Part shown: piece after piece, positions 45,149-54,624 of the stretch
Layout of the letters: each line of letters opens with the position of its first letter
Numbering within the stretch: position 1 is the first letter of the stretch
NCBI GenBank assembly: GCA_902491345.1
Contig: CABUHI010000010.1
Span: 1-64,000, forward strand
DNA: 64,000 nucleotides
Reading direction: 5' to 3'
From: an uncultured Collinsella sp.
Lineage (GTDB): Bacteria > Actinomycetota > Coriobacteriia > Coriobacteriales > Coriobacteriaceae
Translations under genes and position numbers: made by a program
Notes under the pieces: generated by a model
The model's database searches: none
What the model was told of the DNA's origin: nothing
The model's input: only the letters and a program-made list of their open reading frames with translations

Positions 45149-46297
45149 ATGGCCAAGAATTCAGGTCCCGTACGTACCGTTCATGCTCGCACGACGGGTA
45201 AAGAGCGCGATGAGATGATCGCCACCACCAAGGCCGAGATCGAGAAGAAATTCGGCCAGGGTTCCATCATGAGGTACGGCGACGGTGGCCCCGAGCTCGA
45301 GGTCGAGGCCATTCCCACGGGCGCCCTGGCCCTCGATGCCGCGCTGGGTATCGGCGGCGTGCCGCGCGGCCGTATCGTCGAGATTTACGGTCCTGAGTCC
45401 TCCGGTAAGACGACGCTTTCGCTCGAGATCTTGGCCGAGGCCCAGGCTATGGGCGGCGTTGTGGCATTTATCGATGCCGAGCACGCGCTTGATCCCACGT
45501 ATGCCGCGCGCATCGGCGTGGATATCGACGAGGTGCTCATTTCCCAGCCCGATACGGGCGAGCAGGCGCTTGAGATTGTTGACATGCTCGTGCGTTCCGG
45601 CGCCATCGATGCCATCGTCGTCGACTCCGTCGCCGCGCTGACCCCGCGTGCCGAGATCGAGGGAGAGATCGGCGACACTACGGTCGGTCTTCAGGCTCGC
45701 CTGATGAGCCAGGCGCTCCGCAAGCTCGCCGGCTCGCTGTCTAAGTCCAACACGACGTGCATCTTCATTAACCAGCTGCGTGAGAAGATCGGCGTCATGT
45801 TCGGCAACCCCGAGACTACGACGGGCGGCCGCGCCCTTAAGTTCTTCTCTTCGGTGCGTATCGACATTCGCCGTATCGACAGCATTAAGCTTAAGGACGA
45901 GGTTATCGGTAACCGCGTGCGCGCCAAGGTCGTTAAGAACAAGGTGGCAGCTCCGTTCCGTTCTGCTGAGTTCGACATCATGTACGGTACGGGCATCTCT
46001 AAGGAGGGCTCGATTCTGGACATGGCTGTCGAGTGCGGCATCTGCAAGAAGATGGGCTCCTGGTTTGCCTATGGCGAGGACAAGCTCGGCAACGGTCGCG
46101 AGGCCGCCAAGGCGTTCCTGCGCGAACACCCCGATTGCGCTGACGAGATTGAGCATAAGGTCCGCCTTGCCTGCGGGCTTGAGTTTGATGACGATGCTCC
46201 TTCCGAGGTCGAGCTGACCGATCAGCCTGCGCCTGAGGAGTTTGACGAGCTTTACGCTATCGATGGTTCCGCCATGCTCGATGATGACGACGAGTAG
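45149..46297 (+). CDS. recA: Recombinase RecA
   Basis: A 382-aa ATP-dependent strand-exchange protein and co-protease for LexA. The Walker A motif GPESSGKT is at 81-88; VVDSVAAL, the L2 loop region FINQLREKIGVMFGNPETTTGGRALKF and an acidic C-terminal tail are present. The start ATG 45149 has AGAGGAGG 8 bases upstream; the slightly longer in-frame reading from 45128 includes that site. A LexA box lies in its promoter. No intein is present. Confidence 0.97.
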   Translation: MAKNSGPVRTVHARTTGKERDEMIATTKAEIEKKFGQGSIMRYGDGGPELEVEAIPTGALALDAALGIGGVPRGRIVEIYGPESSGKTTLSLEILAEAQAMGGVVAFIDAEHALDPTYAARIGVDIDEVLISQPDTGEQALEIVDMLVRSGAIDAIVVDSVAALTPRAEIEGEIGDTTVGLQARLMSQALRKLAGSLSKSNTTCIFINQLREKIGVMFGNPETTTGGRALKFFSSVRIDIRRIDSIKLKDEVIGNRVRAKVVKNKVAAPFRSAEFDIMYGTGISKEGSILDMAVECGICKKMGSWFAYGEDKLGNGREAAKAFLREHPDCADEIEHKVRLACGLEFDDDAPSEVELTDQPAPEEFDELYAIDGSAMLDDDDE

Positions 46298-46308
46298 CGG
46301 TTACGCTC

Positions 46309-47001
46309 ATGTCGTATACGGTGACCGAGGCCACGGTCGTCTATCCCGATAAGAAGGCGGCCTCCTCGTTCTCGAGCGGATATGCGTCCAAAAAGCCTTG
46401 CGCACATATCGATTGTGAGCTTGAGGGCGGTTTTGAGCGGTCCATTTGGATTCCCGTGCGGGTCGCGCGGCTGTATGTCAAAAACCGCCCCGATCTTCCC
46501 TGCGATTGGGACAACTTTCGTGAGGCGGTGCAGCTCATCGAGCGTAAATGTGCACTTACCATGGTGACCGAGATGTTATCGCGCCGCGACCATGCGACGG
46601 GTGAGGTCCGTGACAAGCTGGCTCGCTACGGCTTTCACCAGCCTGCGATCGATTTCGCCGTCGAGCGCGCCACCGAGTATCGCTTTTTAGACGAGAGCCG
46701 CTTTTGCTCGTACTTTATCGAGGAGCGCAAGCGGCGCGGTTGGGGACAGCGCAAAATCGAGACCGAGCTCAAGCGCCGTCATGTCGTGCTCGATGACATT
46801 CCCGGTTATCCCGAGGATTATTTTGCCGTCGAAGACGATTTGGAGCGTGCGTCAGCTCTGCTCGCCAAGCGGCGTGTTCCAGAGACGCGCGGATTCGAAA
46901 AACTGGTTCGGTTTTTGATGGGCAAGGGCTTCTCGTATCACATCGCCGCCGATGCCGTTAAGGCACGTCTCGATGCCGAACGCGAGGAATGTGCGGTTTA
47001 G
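46309..47001 (+). CDS. recX: Regulatory protein RecX
   Basis: A 230-aa RecA inhibitor or modulator with repeated three-helix units: ALTMVTEMLSRRDHATGEVRDKLARYGF, then FLDESRFCSYFIEERKRRGWGQRKIETELKRRHV. The N-terminal 80 residues are a variable extension. Located 11 bases after recA and presumably co-induced by DNA damage. Confidence 0.88.
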   Translation: MSYTVTEATVVYPDKKAASSFSSGYASKKPCAHIDCELEGGFERSIWIPVRVARLYVKNRPDLPCDWDNFREAVQLIERKCALTMVTEMLSRRDHATGEVRDKLARYGFHQPAIDFAVERATEYRFLDESRFCSYFIEERKRRGWGQRKIETELKRRHVVLDDIPGYPEDYFAVEDDLERASALLAKRRVPETRGFEKLVRFLMGKGFSYHIAADAVKARLDAEREECAV

Positions 47002-47063
47002 GCGTATGCGTTTTGTGGTCCTGCCGTTCACCGCGTTTTAGCCGCCGTGCTGGGGCCATTTAT

Positions 47064-47092
47064 TTGACAGTTGTTGTGGTTCAACGTACGAT
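47064..47092 (+). promoter_or_regulatory. Promoter upstream of rny
   Basis: TTGACA (47064-47069), a 17-base spacer and TACGAT (47087-47092). This predicts a 5' leader of about 160 bases before rny. Confidence 0.7.
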
Positions 47093-47197
47093 AAACACTG
47101 TCATTTGCTTTGTGATATGTGCTCATCTGTGATGAGTTTGTTTATATGTTTATCTGTATCCGACCCGCATAAGCTGCGCCCATATTACTCAAATGTC

Positions 47198-47227
47198 GCG
47201 AGCCGTTCGTAAGGACGGTTCGCTTTG
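47198..47227 (+). promoter_or_regulatory. Hairpin in the rny leader
   Basis: GCGAGCCGT (47198-47206) pairs with ACGGTTCGC (47215-47223) with one wobble, followed by TTTG. It lies about 35 bases upstream of the rny start codon and may be a weak attenuator or a 5' stability element. Confidence 0.4.
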
Positions 47228-47258
47228 TTGTGTAACGAATCCATAAAAAGGAGTGAGC

Positions 47259-48809
47259 ATGCCTATCATCGCAGCGCTCGTTGGCATCGTTTTGGGTGCC
47301 ATCGCCGCAATTGCCTACATGCGCACCGCCAAGCAGGGTAGTCTTCACGAGGCCGACGAAAAGATCCAGTCGGCACACGCACAGGCTGAGTCCCTGATCG
47401 GTGATGCTAAGCGTCAGGCCGAGACCCTCAAAAAAGAGGCTCTGCTCGAGGCTAAAGAGGAGATCATCAAGAACAAGCAGGCCGCCGAGGCCGAGGACAA
47501 GCAGCGTAAGAACGAGATTCGTACGCTCGAGAACCGAGTGATGCAGCGCGAGGAATCCCTTGATCGCCGCAACGACGCTCTCGACAAGCGCGAGCATCAG
47601 CTGTCCAGCCAGGCCGGTCAGGTCGAGAAGCGCTCCCGCGAGCTTGAGGAGCTCTGCGCAAAGCAGACCTCCGAGCTCGAGCGCATCGCCGACCTGACCC
47701 GCGAGGACGCCCACAAGGAGCTCCTCGATAAGGTTCGCGGCGAGGTCACCCACGAGGCCGCCACGATTATTCGCGAGTCCGAGCAGCAGGTTCGCGCCGA
47801 GTGCCACAAGACCGCCCAGGAGATTCTGTCCCTGGCGATTCAGCGCTGCGCTGCCGACCACACTGCCGAGGTCACCGTTACCTCCGTGCACATTCCCTCT
47901 GATGACCTCAAGGGCCGTATCATCGGTCGCGAGGGTCGCAACATCCGCACCTTCGAGCAGGTTTCCGGCGTCAACCTCGTGATCGACGACACGCCCGAGA
48001 CCGTCGTTCTTTCGAGCTTCGACCCGGTCCGTCGTGAGACCGCCCGTGTCGCCCTCGAGAACCTCATCGCCGACGGCCGCATTCACCCTGCCCGCATCGA
48101 GGAGATGTATCACAAGGCTGCCGACCTGGTTCAGCAGCGCGTGCGCGAGGCTGGCGAGCAGGCTGCCTTCGATACCGGCATCCACGACCTGCACCCCGAG
48201 ATCGTCAAGACCCTTGGTGCCTTGCGCTACCGTACCTCGTTTGGTCAGAACGTGCTTCAGCACTCCCTCGAGGTCTCTGATCTCTGCGGCGTGATGGCTT
48301 CCGAGCTTGGCCTGGACGTTGTGACCGCCAAGCGCGCCGGCCTGCTTCATGACCTGGGCAAGGCAATCGACCACGACGTCGAGGGCCCGCATGCCGTCAT
48401 CGGCGCCGAGCTTGCCCGCCGTTATGGCGAGAAGCCCGTTATCGTCCACGCTATCGAGGCTCACCACGCCGATGTTGACCCCAACACGGTGCTCGATGTC
48501 CTGGTACAGGCCGCTGATGCCGTCTCTGCTTCTCGCCCCGGTGCCCGTCGCGAGTCTGCCGAGAACTACATCAAGCGTCTTGAGAAGCTCGAGGAGATTG
48601 CCAACTCCCATGACGGCGTCGAGCGTACCTATGCCATGCAGGCTGGTCGCGAGGTCCACGTCATGGTTCAGCCGGACAAGATCTCCGATGCCCAGTCCAC
48701 GGTCCTGGCTCACGATATCGCCCATCAGATCGAGGAAGAGATGGAGTATCCCGGTCAGGTGCGCGTCGTCGTGATTCGCGAGAGCCGCGCTGTCGATATC
48801 GCTAAATAA
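47259..48809 (+). CDS. rny: Ribonuclease Y
   Basis: A 516-aa membrane-anchored endoribonuclease that initiates mRNA decay. It has an N-terminal membrane helix (about 2-20), a long charged coiled coil (about 30-200), a KH domain (GRIIGREGRNIRTFEQVSGV, about 215-235), and an HD domain (LLHDLGKAIDHDVEG near 360, AHHADVDP). The start ATG 47259 has AAAAAGGAG 5-6 bases upstream; a GTG two codons earlier would overlap this site. Own promoter at 47064. Confidence 0.95.
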   Translation: MPIIAALVGIVLGAIAAIAYMRTAKQGSLHEADEKIQSAHAQAESLIGDAKRQAETLKKEALLEAKEEIIKNKQAAEAEDKQRKNEIRTLENRVMQREESLDRRNDALDKREHQLSSQAGQVEKRSRELEELCAKQTSELERIADLTREDAHKELLDKVRGEVTHEAATIIRESEQQVRAECHKTAQEILSLAIQRCAADHTAEVTVTSVHIPSDDLKGRIIGREGRNIRTFEQVSGVNLVIDDTPETVVLSSFDPVRRETARVALENLIADGRIHPARIEEMYHKAADLVQQRVREAGEQAAFDTGIHDLHPEIVKTLGALRYRTSFGQNVLQHSLEVSDLCGVMASELGLDVVTAKRAGLLHDLGKAIDHDVEGPHAVIGAELARRYGEKPVIVHAIEAHHADVDPNTVLDVLVQAADAVSASRPGARRESAENYIKRLEKLEEIANSHDGVERTYAMQAGREVHVMVQPDKISDAQSTVLAHDIAHQIEEEMEYPGQVRVVVIRESRAVDIAK

Positions 48810-48810
48810 C

Positions 48811-49896
48811 ATGAGCGACGCGAACGAGCTCATCTCATTTATCGCGTCGATGTCGGGGGAGGGCAACCTTCGCGTCGAGGAGAACCTTGGCGAGGGGTAT
48901 GTCCGCCTCCGCGTTTCGGAGGCCGAGCGGCGCCAGGCAAAGCACGACATTCAGCATGTCGAGGATATCGTCATCGAAATGCTCCGTAATGCTCGCGATG
49001 CCGGCGCCGACAAGGTCTATCTCGCCACGACCAAGGAAGATGGCGTCCGCACGCTTGTCTTTCTGGATAACGGCTCGGGTGTTCCGCAGGATATGCAAGA
49101 GCGAATCTTCGATGCTCGCGTTACCTCAAAGCTCGAGAGCATGAAGATGGACCGTTGGGGCGTTCACGGTCGTGGCATGGCATTGTTTTCGATCAAGCAG
49201 AACACCGACGAGGCCCGTGTGGTCACGTCCGGTGTCGATCTTGGTTCAGCCTTTAAGGTGAGCGTTGCGGTCGACCGCCTCAGCGAGCGTGCCGATCAGT
49301 CCAGCTGGCCCCAGGCCGTCAAGGATGAGGACGGACGTTATGTCTGTGCTCGCGGTCCGCATAATATTATTCGCGCTGCCTGTGAGTTTGCGCTCGAGGA
49401 GTTGCGTGGTTGCGATGTCTATCTTGGTTCTCCGTCTGAGATCGCCGCGACCCTTTATGCTCAGGCGTCAAGCCGGCTCGATACGTCGCGTCTCCTGTTT
49501 ATCGATGACGAGAGTGAGCTTCCGGTTGTCGACCGTTTAGGCCTTGCCTCTGATGCCGAGGACTTTATTCGCATCTGTTCGGGTTTGGGTCTTGAGATGT
49601 CCGAGCGCACGGCACATCGCATTTTGGCAGGGCAGATTAAGCCCGTTCGCGGTGTGACCGCGCGTCTGCTGCGCGAGCGTGATTCTTCCTCGCATGCGCC
49701 GGCTCCTGTCGATCTTGCGAAAGATCGTCGCGGGCTACGTATTGCCAAGGATGACATGGCACAGTTTTCGCGTGCTGTGGAGCGCGACTTTAATGACCTT
49801 GCCGCCCGGTACTATCTCAACCTTTGCGGCGACCCAAAGATTCGCGTTTCGCGTGATCGAATCACCGTGACCTTCGATCTTGCCAAAGAGGAATAG
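48811..49896 (+). CDS. GHKL-type ATPase of unknown function
   Basis: A 361-aa soluble protein whose first 150 residues carry Bergerat-fold ATP-binding boxes: N box EMLRNARDAGA (about 56-66), G1 DNGSGVP (about 86-92) and G2 GVHGRGMALFSI (about 116-127). No His-phosphoacceptor domain, receiver, membrane segment or MutL/Hsp90/gyrase C-terminal region is recognised in the rest. The C-terminal 200 residues are mixed alpha/beta. It starts one base after the rny stop and precedes spoVS, so the three are likely one operon. The family is known as ATP-binding proteins; the role here is unknown. Confidence 0.75.
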   Translation: MSDANELISFIASMSGEGNLRVEENLGEGYVRLRVSEAERRQAKHDIQHVEDIVIEMLRNARDAGADKVYLATTKEDGVRTLVFLDNGSGVPQDMQERIFDARVTSKLESMKMDRWGVHGRGMALFSIKQNTDEARVVTSGVDLGSAFKVSVAVDRLSERADQSSWPQAVKDEDGRYVCARGPHNIIRAACEFALEELRGCDVYLGSPSEIAATLYAQASSRLDTSRLLFIDDESELPVVDRLGLASDAEDFIRICSGLGLEMSERTAHRILAGQIKPVRGVTARLLRERDSSSHAPAPVDLAKDRRGLRIAKDDMAQFSRAVERDFNDLAARYYLNLCGDPKIRVSRDRITVTFDLAKEE

Positions 49897-49970
49897 TGCC
49901 TTTACCGAGTCCACTCGGTACGATACAGTTATTGCAGTTAAAACGTACTTTTAAACGCAGGAGTTTCTTC

Positions 49971-50288
49971 ATGGATTGCCTGAAGGTATCAAGCAAATCA
50001 TCGCCCGCGTCCGTTGCCGGCGCCATCGCCGGCATGGTCAAGGATGGTGTACCCGTCAACATCCAGTGTGTCGGTGCCGGTGCTGTCAACCAGGCCATTA
50101 AGGCCGTGGCTATCGCGCGCGGTTTTTTGATTCCAACCGGTTTTGATATTTCCTGCGCGCCCGTGTTCTCCGATATCCTCATTAACGGGGAGTCGCGCAC
50201 GGCCATCCGCCTTTCTATCTACGTTCACCAGATCAATCGAGCTGCTATGGATAACGTCGTCATGGATGATGTTAAGCCTGTGGCATAG
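49971..50288 (+). CDS. spoVS: Stage V sporulation protein S homologue (SpoVS, Alba-like)
   Basis: A 105-aa small protein. LKVSSKSSPASVAGAIAGMVKDG, QCVGAGAVNQAIKAVAIARGFL and GFDISCAPVFSDI are close to Bacillus SpoVS. ATG 49971 has CAGGAG about 8 bases upstream. SpoVS affects sporulation and septation in Bacillus and has an Alba-type nucleic-acid-binding fold. No sporulation genes occur in this window, so here it probably has an RNA/DNA-binding or cell-cycle role. The typical neighbours rny and miaB are conserved around it. Confidence 0.92.
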   Translation: MDCLKVSSKSSPASVAGAIAGMVKDGVPVNIQCVGAGAVNQAIKAVAIARGFLIPTGFDISCAPVFSDILINGESRTAIRLSIYVHQINRAAMDNVVMDDVKPVA

Positions 50289-50337
50289 CTTCTGCTTGCC
50301 TCGATTCGCCTCCCTTCCATCGTTAGGACTTATGCAC

Positions 50338-51708
50338 ATGGACCAGCGTTCCGTACGCGATATTCTTGCCGGTAAAACCTACTTTATCCGCACCTTTGGC
50401 TGCCAGATGAATCAGCACGACTCTGAGCGCGTGAGCGGTCTGCTCGATTCGTATGGTTGCCTCATGGCGCTCGATCCCGAGCATGCCGATATCGTTGTCT
50501 TCATGACATGCTGTGTGCGTGAGGCCGCCGATACTCGCCTGTACGGTCAGTGCAATTCCTGCAAAAGCCTGCCGCCTTCGCCTTCGGGCAAGCGTGTGGT
50601 TGCCGTGGGCGGCTGCATCGCGCAGCGTGATGGAGAGGGCCTGCTCACCAACGTCGATAACGTCAATGTCATCTTTGGCACGCATTCCATCGCACATGTG
50701 GCCGAGCTCATTGCCGAGGCGTTCCTTGATGGTAAGCGTCATATCCGCACCAATGAGCATGAGGATACGGATGCCATGAGCATGCCGTGGCATCGCGAGA
50801 CCCAGTATCACGCCTGGGTGCCCATCATGACAGGCTGCAATAATTTCTGCACCTATTGCATCGTGCCGTACGTGCGCGGTCGCGAAAAAAGTCGCCCCTT
50901 CGAGGACATTGTCGACGAGGTGACCGGTTTGGTGCGCCAGGGCGTGCGTGAGATTACGCTGCTGGGCCAAAACGTTAACTCATATGGTCGCGATCTGTTT
51001 GGCAAGCCGCGTTTTGCCGATCTGCTGCGTGCCGTGGGCGATACGGGTGTGGAGCGCATCTTCTTTACGTCTTCGCATCCCAAGGACCTGTTGCCCGAGA
51101 CCATCGACGCCATGGCCGAGACGCCTGCCGTTATGCCGCAGCTGCACTTGGCCGTCCAGTCAGGTTCGACGCGGATCCTCAAAGAGATGAATCGCCGTTA
51201 TACACGTGAGGACTATTTGGGCCTGGTCGATCGCATTCGCAACCGTATGCCCGATATCGCGCTCTCGACCGACATTATCGTTGGCTTCCCAGGCGAGACT
51301 GAAGAAGACTTTGAGCAGACGCTCTCGCTTGCCGAGACGGTCCGCTATGCCCAGGCCTATACCTTCATCTACTCCAAGCGCGCTGGTACCCCGGCCGCCG
51401 AGATTGATGATCCCACACCGCACGAGGTCATCCTTGAGCGCTTTAACCGTCTGGTCAAGGTTATCGAGACGACAGCGCACGAGTACAACCAGGGTGAGCT
51501 CCATACCGTGGTGCCGGCGCTCATTGAGGGTACGAGTAAAAAGAACGATGCGGTGCTGCTGGGCAAGAGCCCCAAGAATCAGACCGTTCATGCGCCCATT
51601 CCCGAGGGATATAGCATCGACCAGCTTGTCGGTAAGATCGTTGATGTTGACGTCGACGTTGCTAAGACGTGGTATTTGTCAGGCTCCGTTGTGGGTGAGC
51701 CGCGCTAA
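50338..51708 (+). CDS. miaB: tRNA-2-methylthio-N6-dimethylallyladenosine synthase MiaB
   Basis: A 456-aa radical SAM enzyme that adds the methylthio group to i6A37. UPF0004 domain with TFGCQMNQHDSERV, MTCCVREAAD and GGCIAQRDG. The radical SAM CNNFCTYC lies near 167-174, and a TRAM domain is at the end. Two in-frame ATGs are possible, 50332 and 50338; I prefer 50338 because TAGGA is 9 bases upstream. Its stop overlaps the miaA start (TAATG). Confidence 0.94.
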   Translation: MDQRSVRDILAGKTYFIRTFGCQMNQHDSERVSGLLDSYGCLMALDPEHADIVVFMTCCVREAADTRLYGQCNSCKSLPPSPSGKRVVAVGGCIAQRDGEGLLTNVDNVNVIFGTHSIAHVAELIAEAFLDGKRHIRTNEHEDTDAMSMPWHRETQYHAWVPIMTGCNNFCTYCIVPYVRGREKSRPFEDIVDEVTGLVRQGVREITLLGQNVNSYGRDLFGKPRFADLLRAVGDTGVERIFFTSSHPKDLLPETIDAMAETPAVMPQLHLAVQSGSTRILKEMNRRYTREDYLGLVDRIRNRMPDIALSTDIIVGFPGETEEDFEQTLSLAETVRYAQAYTFIYSKRAGTPAAEIDDPTPHEVILERFNRLVKVIETTAHEYNQGELHTVVPALIEGTSKKNDAVLLGKSPKNQTVHAPIPEGYSIDQLVGKIVDVDVDVAKTWYLSGSVVGEPR

Positions 51709-52646
51709 TGATTTCTCCCGGGGCAGGTCTTTCCGCCGTTGCGATCGTCGGTCCGACGGCGGTTGGTAAAAGTGACGTCGCTGACCGTTTGGCCGCTCGC
51801 CTTTCGTCTGAAGTGCTGTCGTGCGATGCGATGCAAATCTATCGCGGTATGGATATCGGCACCGCAAAGATGACGCCCGATGAGTGTACGGCGCCTCTGC
51901 GTCTCGTTGACATCGTAGAGCCGGGCGTCGCGTACTCTGCGGCGCTTTACCAGGCAGACGCTCGCGCGCATGTTGAGCGCCTGCTCGGGTCTGGACGTCT
52001 TCCGGTGTTTTGCGGGGGTACGGGCCTGTATCTCAAGGCCGCCCTCGATGAGATGGATTTTCCCTCGGGAGAACTTGAGGACGATCGCCGTGCGGGTTAT
52101 CAGGAACTTGCCGAGCGCATTGGTGAGGAAGCGCTGCATAAGCTGCTTACCGAGCGCGATCCTGAGTCTGCCGCGGTCATTCATCCTCATAATGTGCGCC
52201 GCGTGATTCGTGCGCTCGAAATGCATGATGACGGCGTTTCCTACGCACAGCAAAAGTCACAGTTTAGTGTTCCATGTGAGCATTATCATGCCTTGTGGTT
52301 TGGCTTGACACGCAATCGTGAGCTGCTTTACGAGCGCATTAACCTGCGCGTTGACCTCATGTTTGAGCAGGGTCTTGTTGATGAGGTCCGTGGCCTTATG
52401 GACCAGGGGCTTGAAGATGCGCTCACTTCGATGCAGGCGATTGGCTACAAAGAAATCATTGATGCTTTTAACGGTGTGATGACTATGGATGAGGCTCGTG
52501 AACTCATTAAGATGCGTTCGCGTCGCTATGCCAAGCGTCAGCTTTCGTGGTTTAAGCGCGACGATCGTATTGTGTGGTTCGATATGGACGAATATACGGT
52601 CGATGAGGTCGTTGAGGATATCTTGCATCGCATCGAGGCTGCCTGA
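51708..52646 (+). CDS. miaA: tRNA dimethylallyltransferase MiaA
   Basis: A 312-aa enzyme that transfers a dimethylallyl group to A37 of tRNAs reading UNN codons, producing the substrate of MiaB encoded just before. P-loop GPTAVGKS is at 15-22; DAMQIYRGMDIGTAK, GGTGLYLKA and the tRNA-binding QAIGYKE follow. Start and stop codons overlap both neighbours (TAATG, TGATG), indicating tight coupling. Confidence 0.94.
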   Translation: MISPGAGLSAVAIVGPTAVGKSDVADRLAARLSSEVLSCDAMQIYRGMDIGTAKMTPDECTAPLRLVDIVEPGVAYSAALYQADARAHVERLLGSGRLPVFCGGTGLYLKAALDEMDFPSGELEDDRRAGYQELAERIGEEALHKLLTERDPESAAVIHPHNVRRVIRALEMHDDGVSYAQQKSQFSVPCEHYHALWFGLTRNRELLYERINLRVDLMFEQGLVDEVRGLMDQGLEDALTSMQAIGYKEIIDAFNGVMTMDEARELIKMRSRRYAKRQLSWFKRDDRIVWFDMDEYTVDEVVEDILHRIEAA

Positions 52647-53935
52647 TGGCCCGGTTTCCCCTCGTTCCCACAGCACCCGAGCCTGAGCGTGCCATTCTTG
52701 TCGGCGTCGAGTGGCGCGACAATGCGTGGCCGCTCGATCGCTCGCTCGATGAGCTTGAGCGCCTGGCGCACACGGCTGGCGCCCGGTGTGTTGCTCGTTT
52801 GTCGCAGCGACTGGTTAAACCCTATCCTAAATCGTTTATCGGTTCCGGCAAGGTTGAAGAGCTGTGCGGCTTAGTGCATCGCATGGATGCCGATGTCGTT
52901 ATTTTTGACGACGATCTGACGCCTTCACAGCAGTCCTATCTGGAGAAGGCCGTGGGCGAACCGGTTAAGATCATCGATCGCACGGCGCTCATTCTTGATA
53001 TTTTCGGCCTGCATGCCCAGACGCGCGAGGGTCGTCTACAGGTGCAGCTGGCGCAGCTTCAATATCTGTTGCCTCGTCTGCGTGGCATGTGGAGCCATCT
53101 TGCCAAGGAGCAGACGCGCGGCGGCATCGGTTCGCGCTTTGGCCAGGGTGAAAGCCAGCTCGAGGTTGACCGTCGCTTGATTCGCAATAAGATTGCCGCG
53201 CTTCGTCGTGAGCTCAAGCAGGTTGAACAGCATCGCGATGTCCAGTCCAAGAGCCGCATTGAGTCACCGGCGTTTCGCGTCGCGTTAGCCGGTTATACCA
53301 ATGCCGGTAAATCGACGTTGCTCAATCGCCTGACCGGCTCTACGGTACTTTCGCAGGACAAGCTGTTTGCTACGCTCGACCCGACGACGCGTTCGTATCG
53401 CCTGCCCGGCGGTCGCGGCATGACGATTACTGATACCGTCGGCTTTATTCAAAAGCTGCCGCATGGTCTGGTCGATGCCTTTAAATCGACGCTGTCCGAG
53501 GTGTTGGGTGCCGATCTAATTCTCAAAGTCGTAGATGCGTCTGACGAGGACTATGAGCGGCAGCTTGAGGCTGTCGACCGCGTTCTTGATGAGATCGGCG
53601 CTGGAGAGCGTTTAACGCTGACCGTATTCAATAAAATCGATCTTCTCGATAGCGTTGATCGTCTGAGCTTCCGTCGTCGCTATCCCGAGGCCGTGCTGTT
53701 CTCGGCCCAGACGGGCGAGGGACTCGACGATTTCGTCGACCGTATTGCTCGTGAGGCGGCTGCTACCGATGTGTTGCTCTCTGCTGATATCCCGTATCGC
53801 GAGGGCGCCCTCATCACGCTGGTGCATGAGCAGGGAACCCTTTTGCACGAGGAATATCTTGAGGACGGCGTTCGTATTGTGGCGAAGCTGCCGGCCCGTA
53901 TCGCGCCGCGGCTCAAGCGTTATCGCACCGAGTAG
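52646..53935 (+). CDS. hflX: Ribosome-associated GTPase HflX
   Basis: A 429-aa GTPase that splits stalled ribosomes and responds to stress. The HflX-specific N-terminal domain has YIGSGKVEEL-like FIGSGKVEEL and FDDDLTPSQQ. A coiled linker (GGIGSRFGQGESQLEVDRR) and the G domain with GYTNAGKST (about 215-223), DTVGFIQKLP and NKID follow. miaA-hflX adjacency is widely conserved. Its last 16 bases overlap the convergent gene's end. Confidence 0.94.
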   Translation: MARFPLVPTAPEPERAILVGVEWRDNAWPLDRSLDELERLAHTAGARCVARLSQRLVKPYPKSFIGSGKVEELCGLVHRMDADVVIFDDDLTPSQQSYLEKAVGEPVKIIDRTALILDIFGLHAQTREGRLQVQLAQLQYLLPRLRGMWSHLAKEQTRGGIGSRFGQGESQLEVDRRLIRNKIAALRRELKQVEQHRDVQSKSRIESPAFRVALAGYTNAGKSTLLNRLTGSTVLSQDKLFATLDPTTRSYRLPGGRGMTITDTVGFIQKLPHGLVDAFKSTLSEVLGADLILKVVDASDEDYERQLEAVDRVLDEIGAGERLTLTVFNKIDLLDSVDRLSFRRRYPEAVLFSAQTGEGLDDFVDRIAREAAATDVLLSADIPYREGALITLVHEQGTLLHEEYLEDGVRIVAKLPARIAPRLKRYRTE

Positions 53936-54624
53936 ACGAGCTCCAAAAAGCCCAGAATAATGGGTTGATGCAGCAGATAAAAGGGGAGTGCATGGCGTCC
54001 AAGGCTGGCGAGCGCCGGCAGGGGGTTGGCGTAGGCCCAGCTTAGGGCGGTCTTATCGATTCCCTGCGCTATATGTGCGGCGAAGTATCCTGCAAGATAC
54101 ATAAAGATAAACGGGATGATGGGGTAGTAATCACCTGAAACAAACCCAAGGCTCGGAAATCCCAGCCACGCCAGGTAGGGGACAGGGTAGATCGTTTTGG
54201 GGATACTCCAGGTGAGGGCGAACAACACAAGGCATAGCGACATGCCCCATCTCGCCGATATCTTCTTAAGGACGGGATCGGTCAACGCCACGATGCCGGT
54301 ACATGCGGCCATGCAGTAGATGATGCCAAAATTAACCGAATCGTCGACTGAGACAAGTGTTGTTGCCAGCCAGACGACGAGTGCTGCTAAGGCGTATTTG
54401 GCGGCACGTTTGATATTGTTGCGCGAAAGGGTGCACATCCAACCCGCGATAAACAAAAATACCCAGCTGATGCTGGCGCGCCAGATGTCTTGAAAGACGG
54501 TCTGGGTAAACCAGGGCATATCCCAGTCGTACAGGTAGGCGAGATCGTAGCAAGCGTGAAAACCTGCCATTGAAATCATCGTAAACCCGCGGACGGTATC
54601 AAAGATGGTGATGCGTTTTTGCAT
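53920..54624 (-). CDS. Heparan-alpha-glucosaminide N-acetyltransferase-like membrane protein (DUF1624)
   Basis: A 234-aa polytopic protein with about six or seven hydrophobic segments. The N-terminal ITIFDTVRGFTMISMAGFHACYDLAYL has the conserved R-G-x-T-x3-M-x2-F-H pattern of the DUF1624/HGSNAT acyltransferase family, and the C-terminal LGRHALPFYLLHQPIILG is typical. It probably acetylates a cell-surface sugar or glycolipid using a cytoplasmic acyl donor; the substrate is unknown. Its ATG overlaps the lexA stop codon (TAATG), so it is translated from the lexA mRNA. It converges with hflX, and their ends overlap. Confidence 0.8.
   Translation of the reverse strand: MQKRITIFDTVRGFTMISMAGFHACYDLAYLYDWDMPWFTQTVFQDIWRASISWVFLFIAGWMCTLSRNNIKRAAKYALAALVVWLATTLVSVDDSVNFGIIYCMAACTGIVALTDPVLKKISARWGMSLCLVLFALTWSIPKTIYPVPYLAWLGFPSLGFVSGDYYPIIPFIFMYLAGYFAAHIAQGIDKTALSWAYANPLPALASLGRHALPFYLLHQPIILGFLELVYSVR

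Noticed and set aside
49971..50288. spoVS as evidence that the organism sporulates
   Set aside because: SpoVS homologues occur in many non-sporulating bacteria, and no other sporulation gene is in the window.
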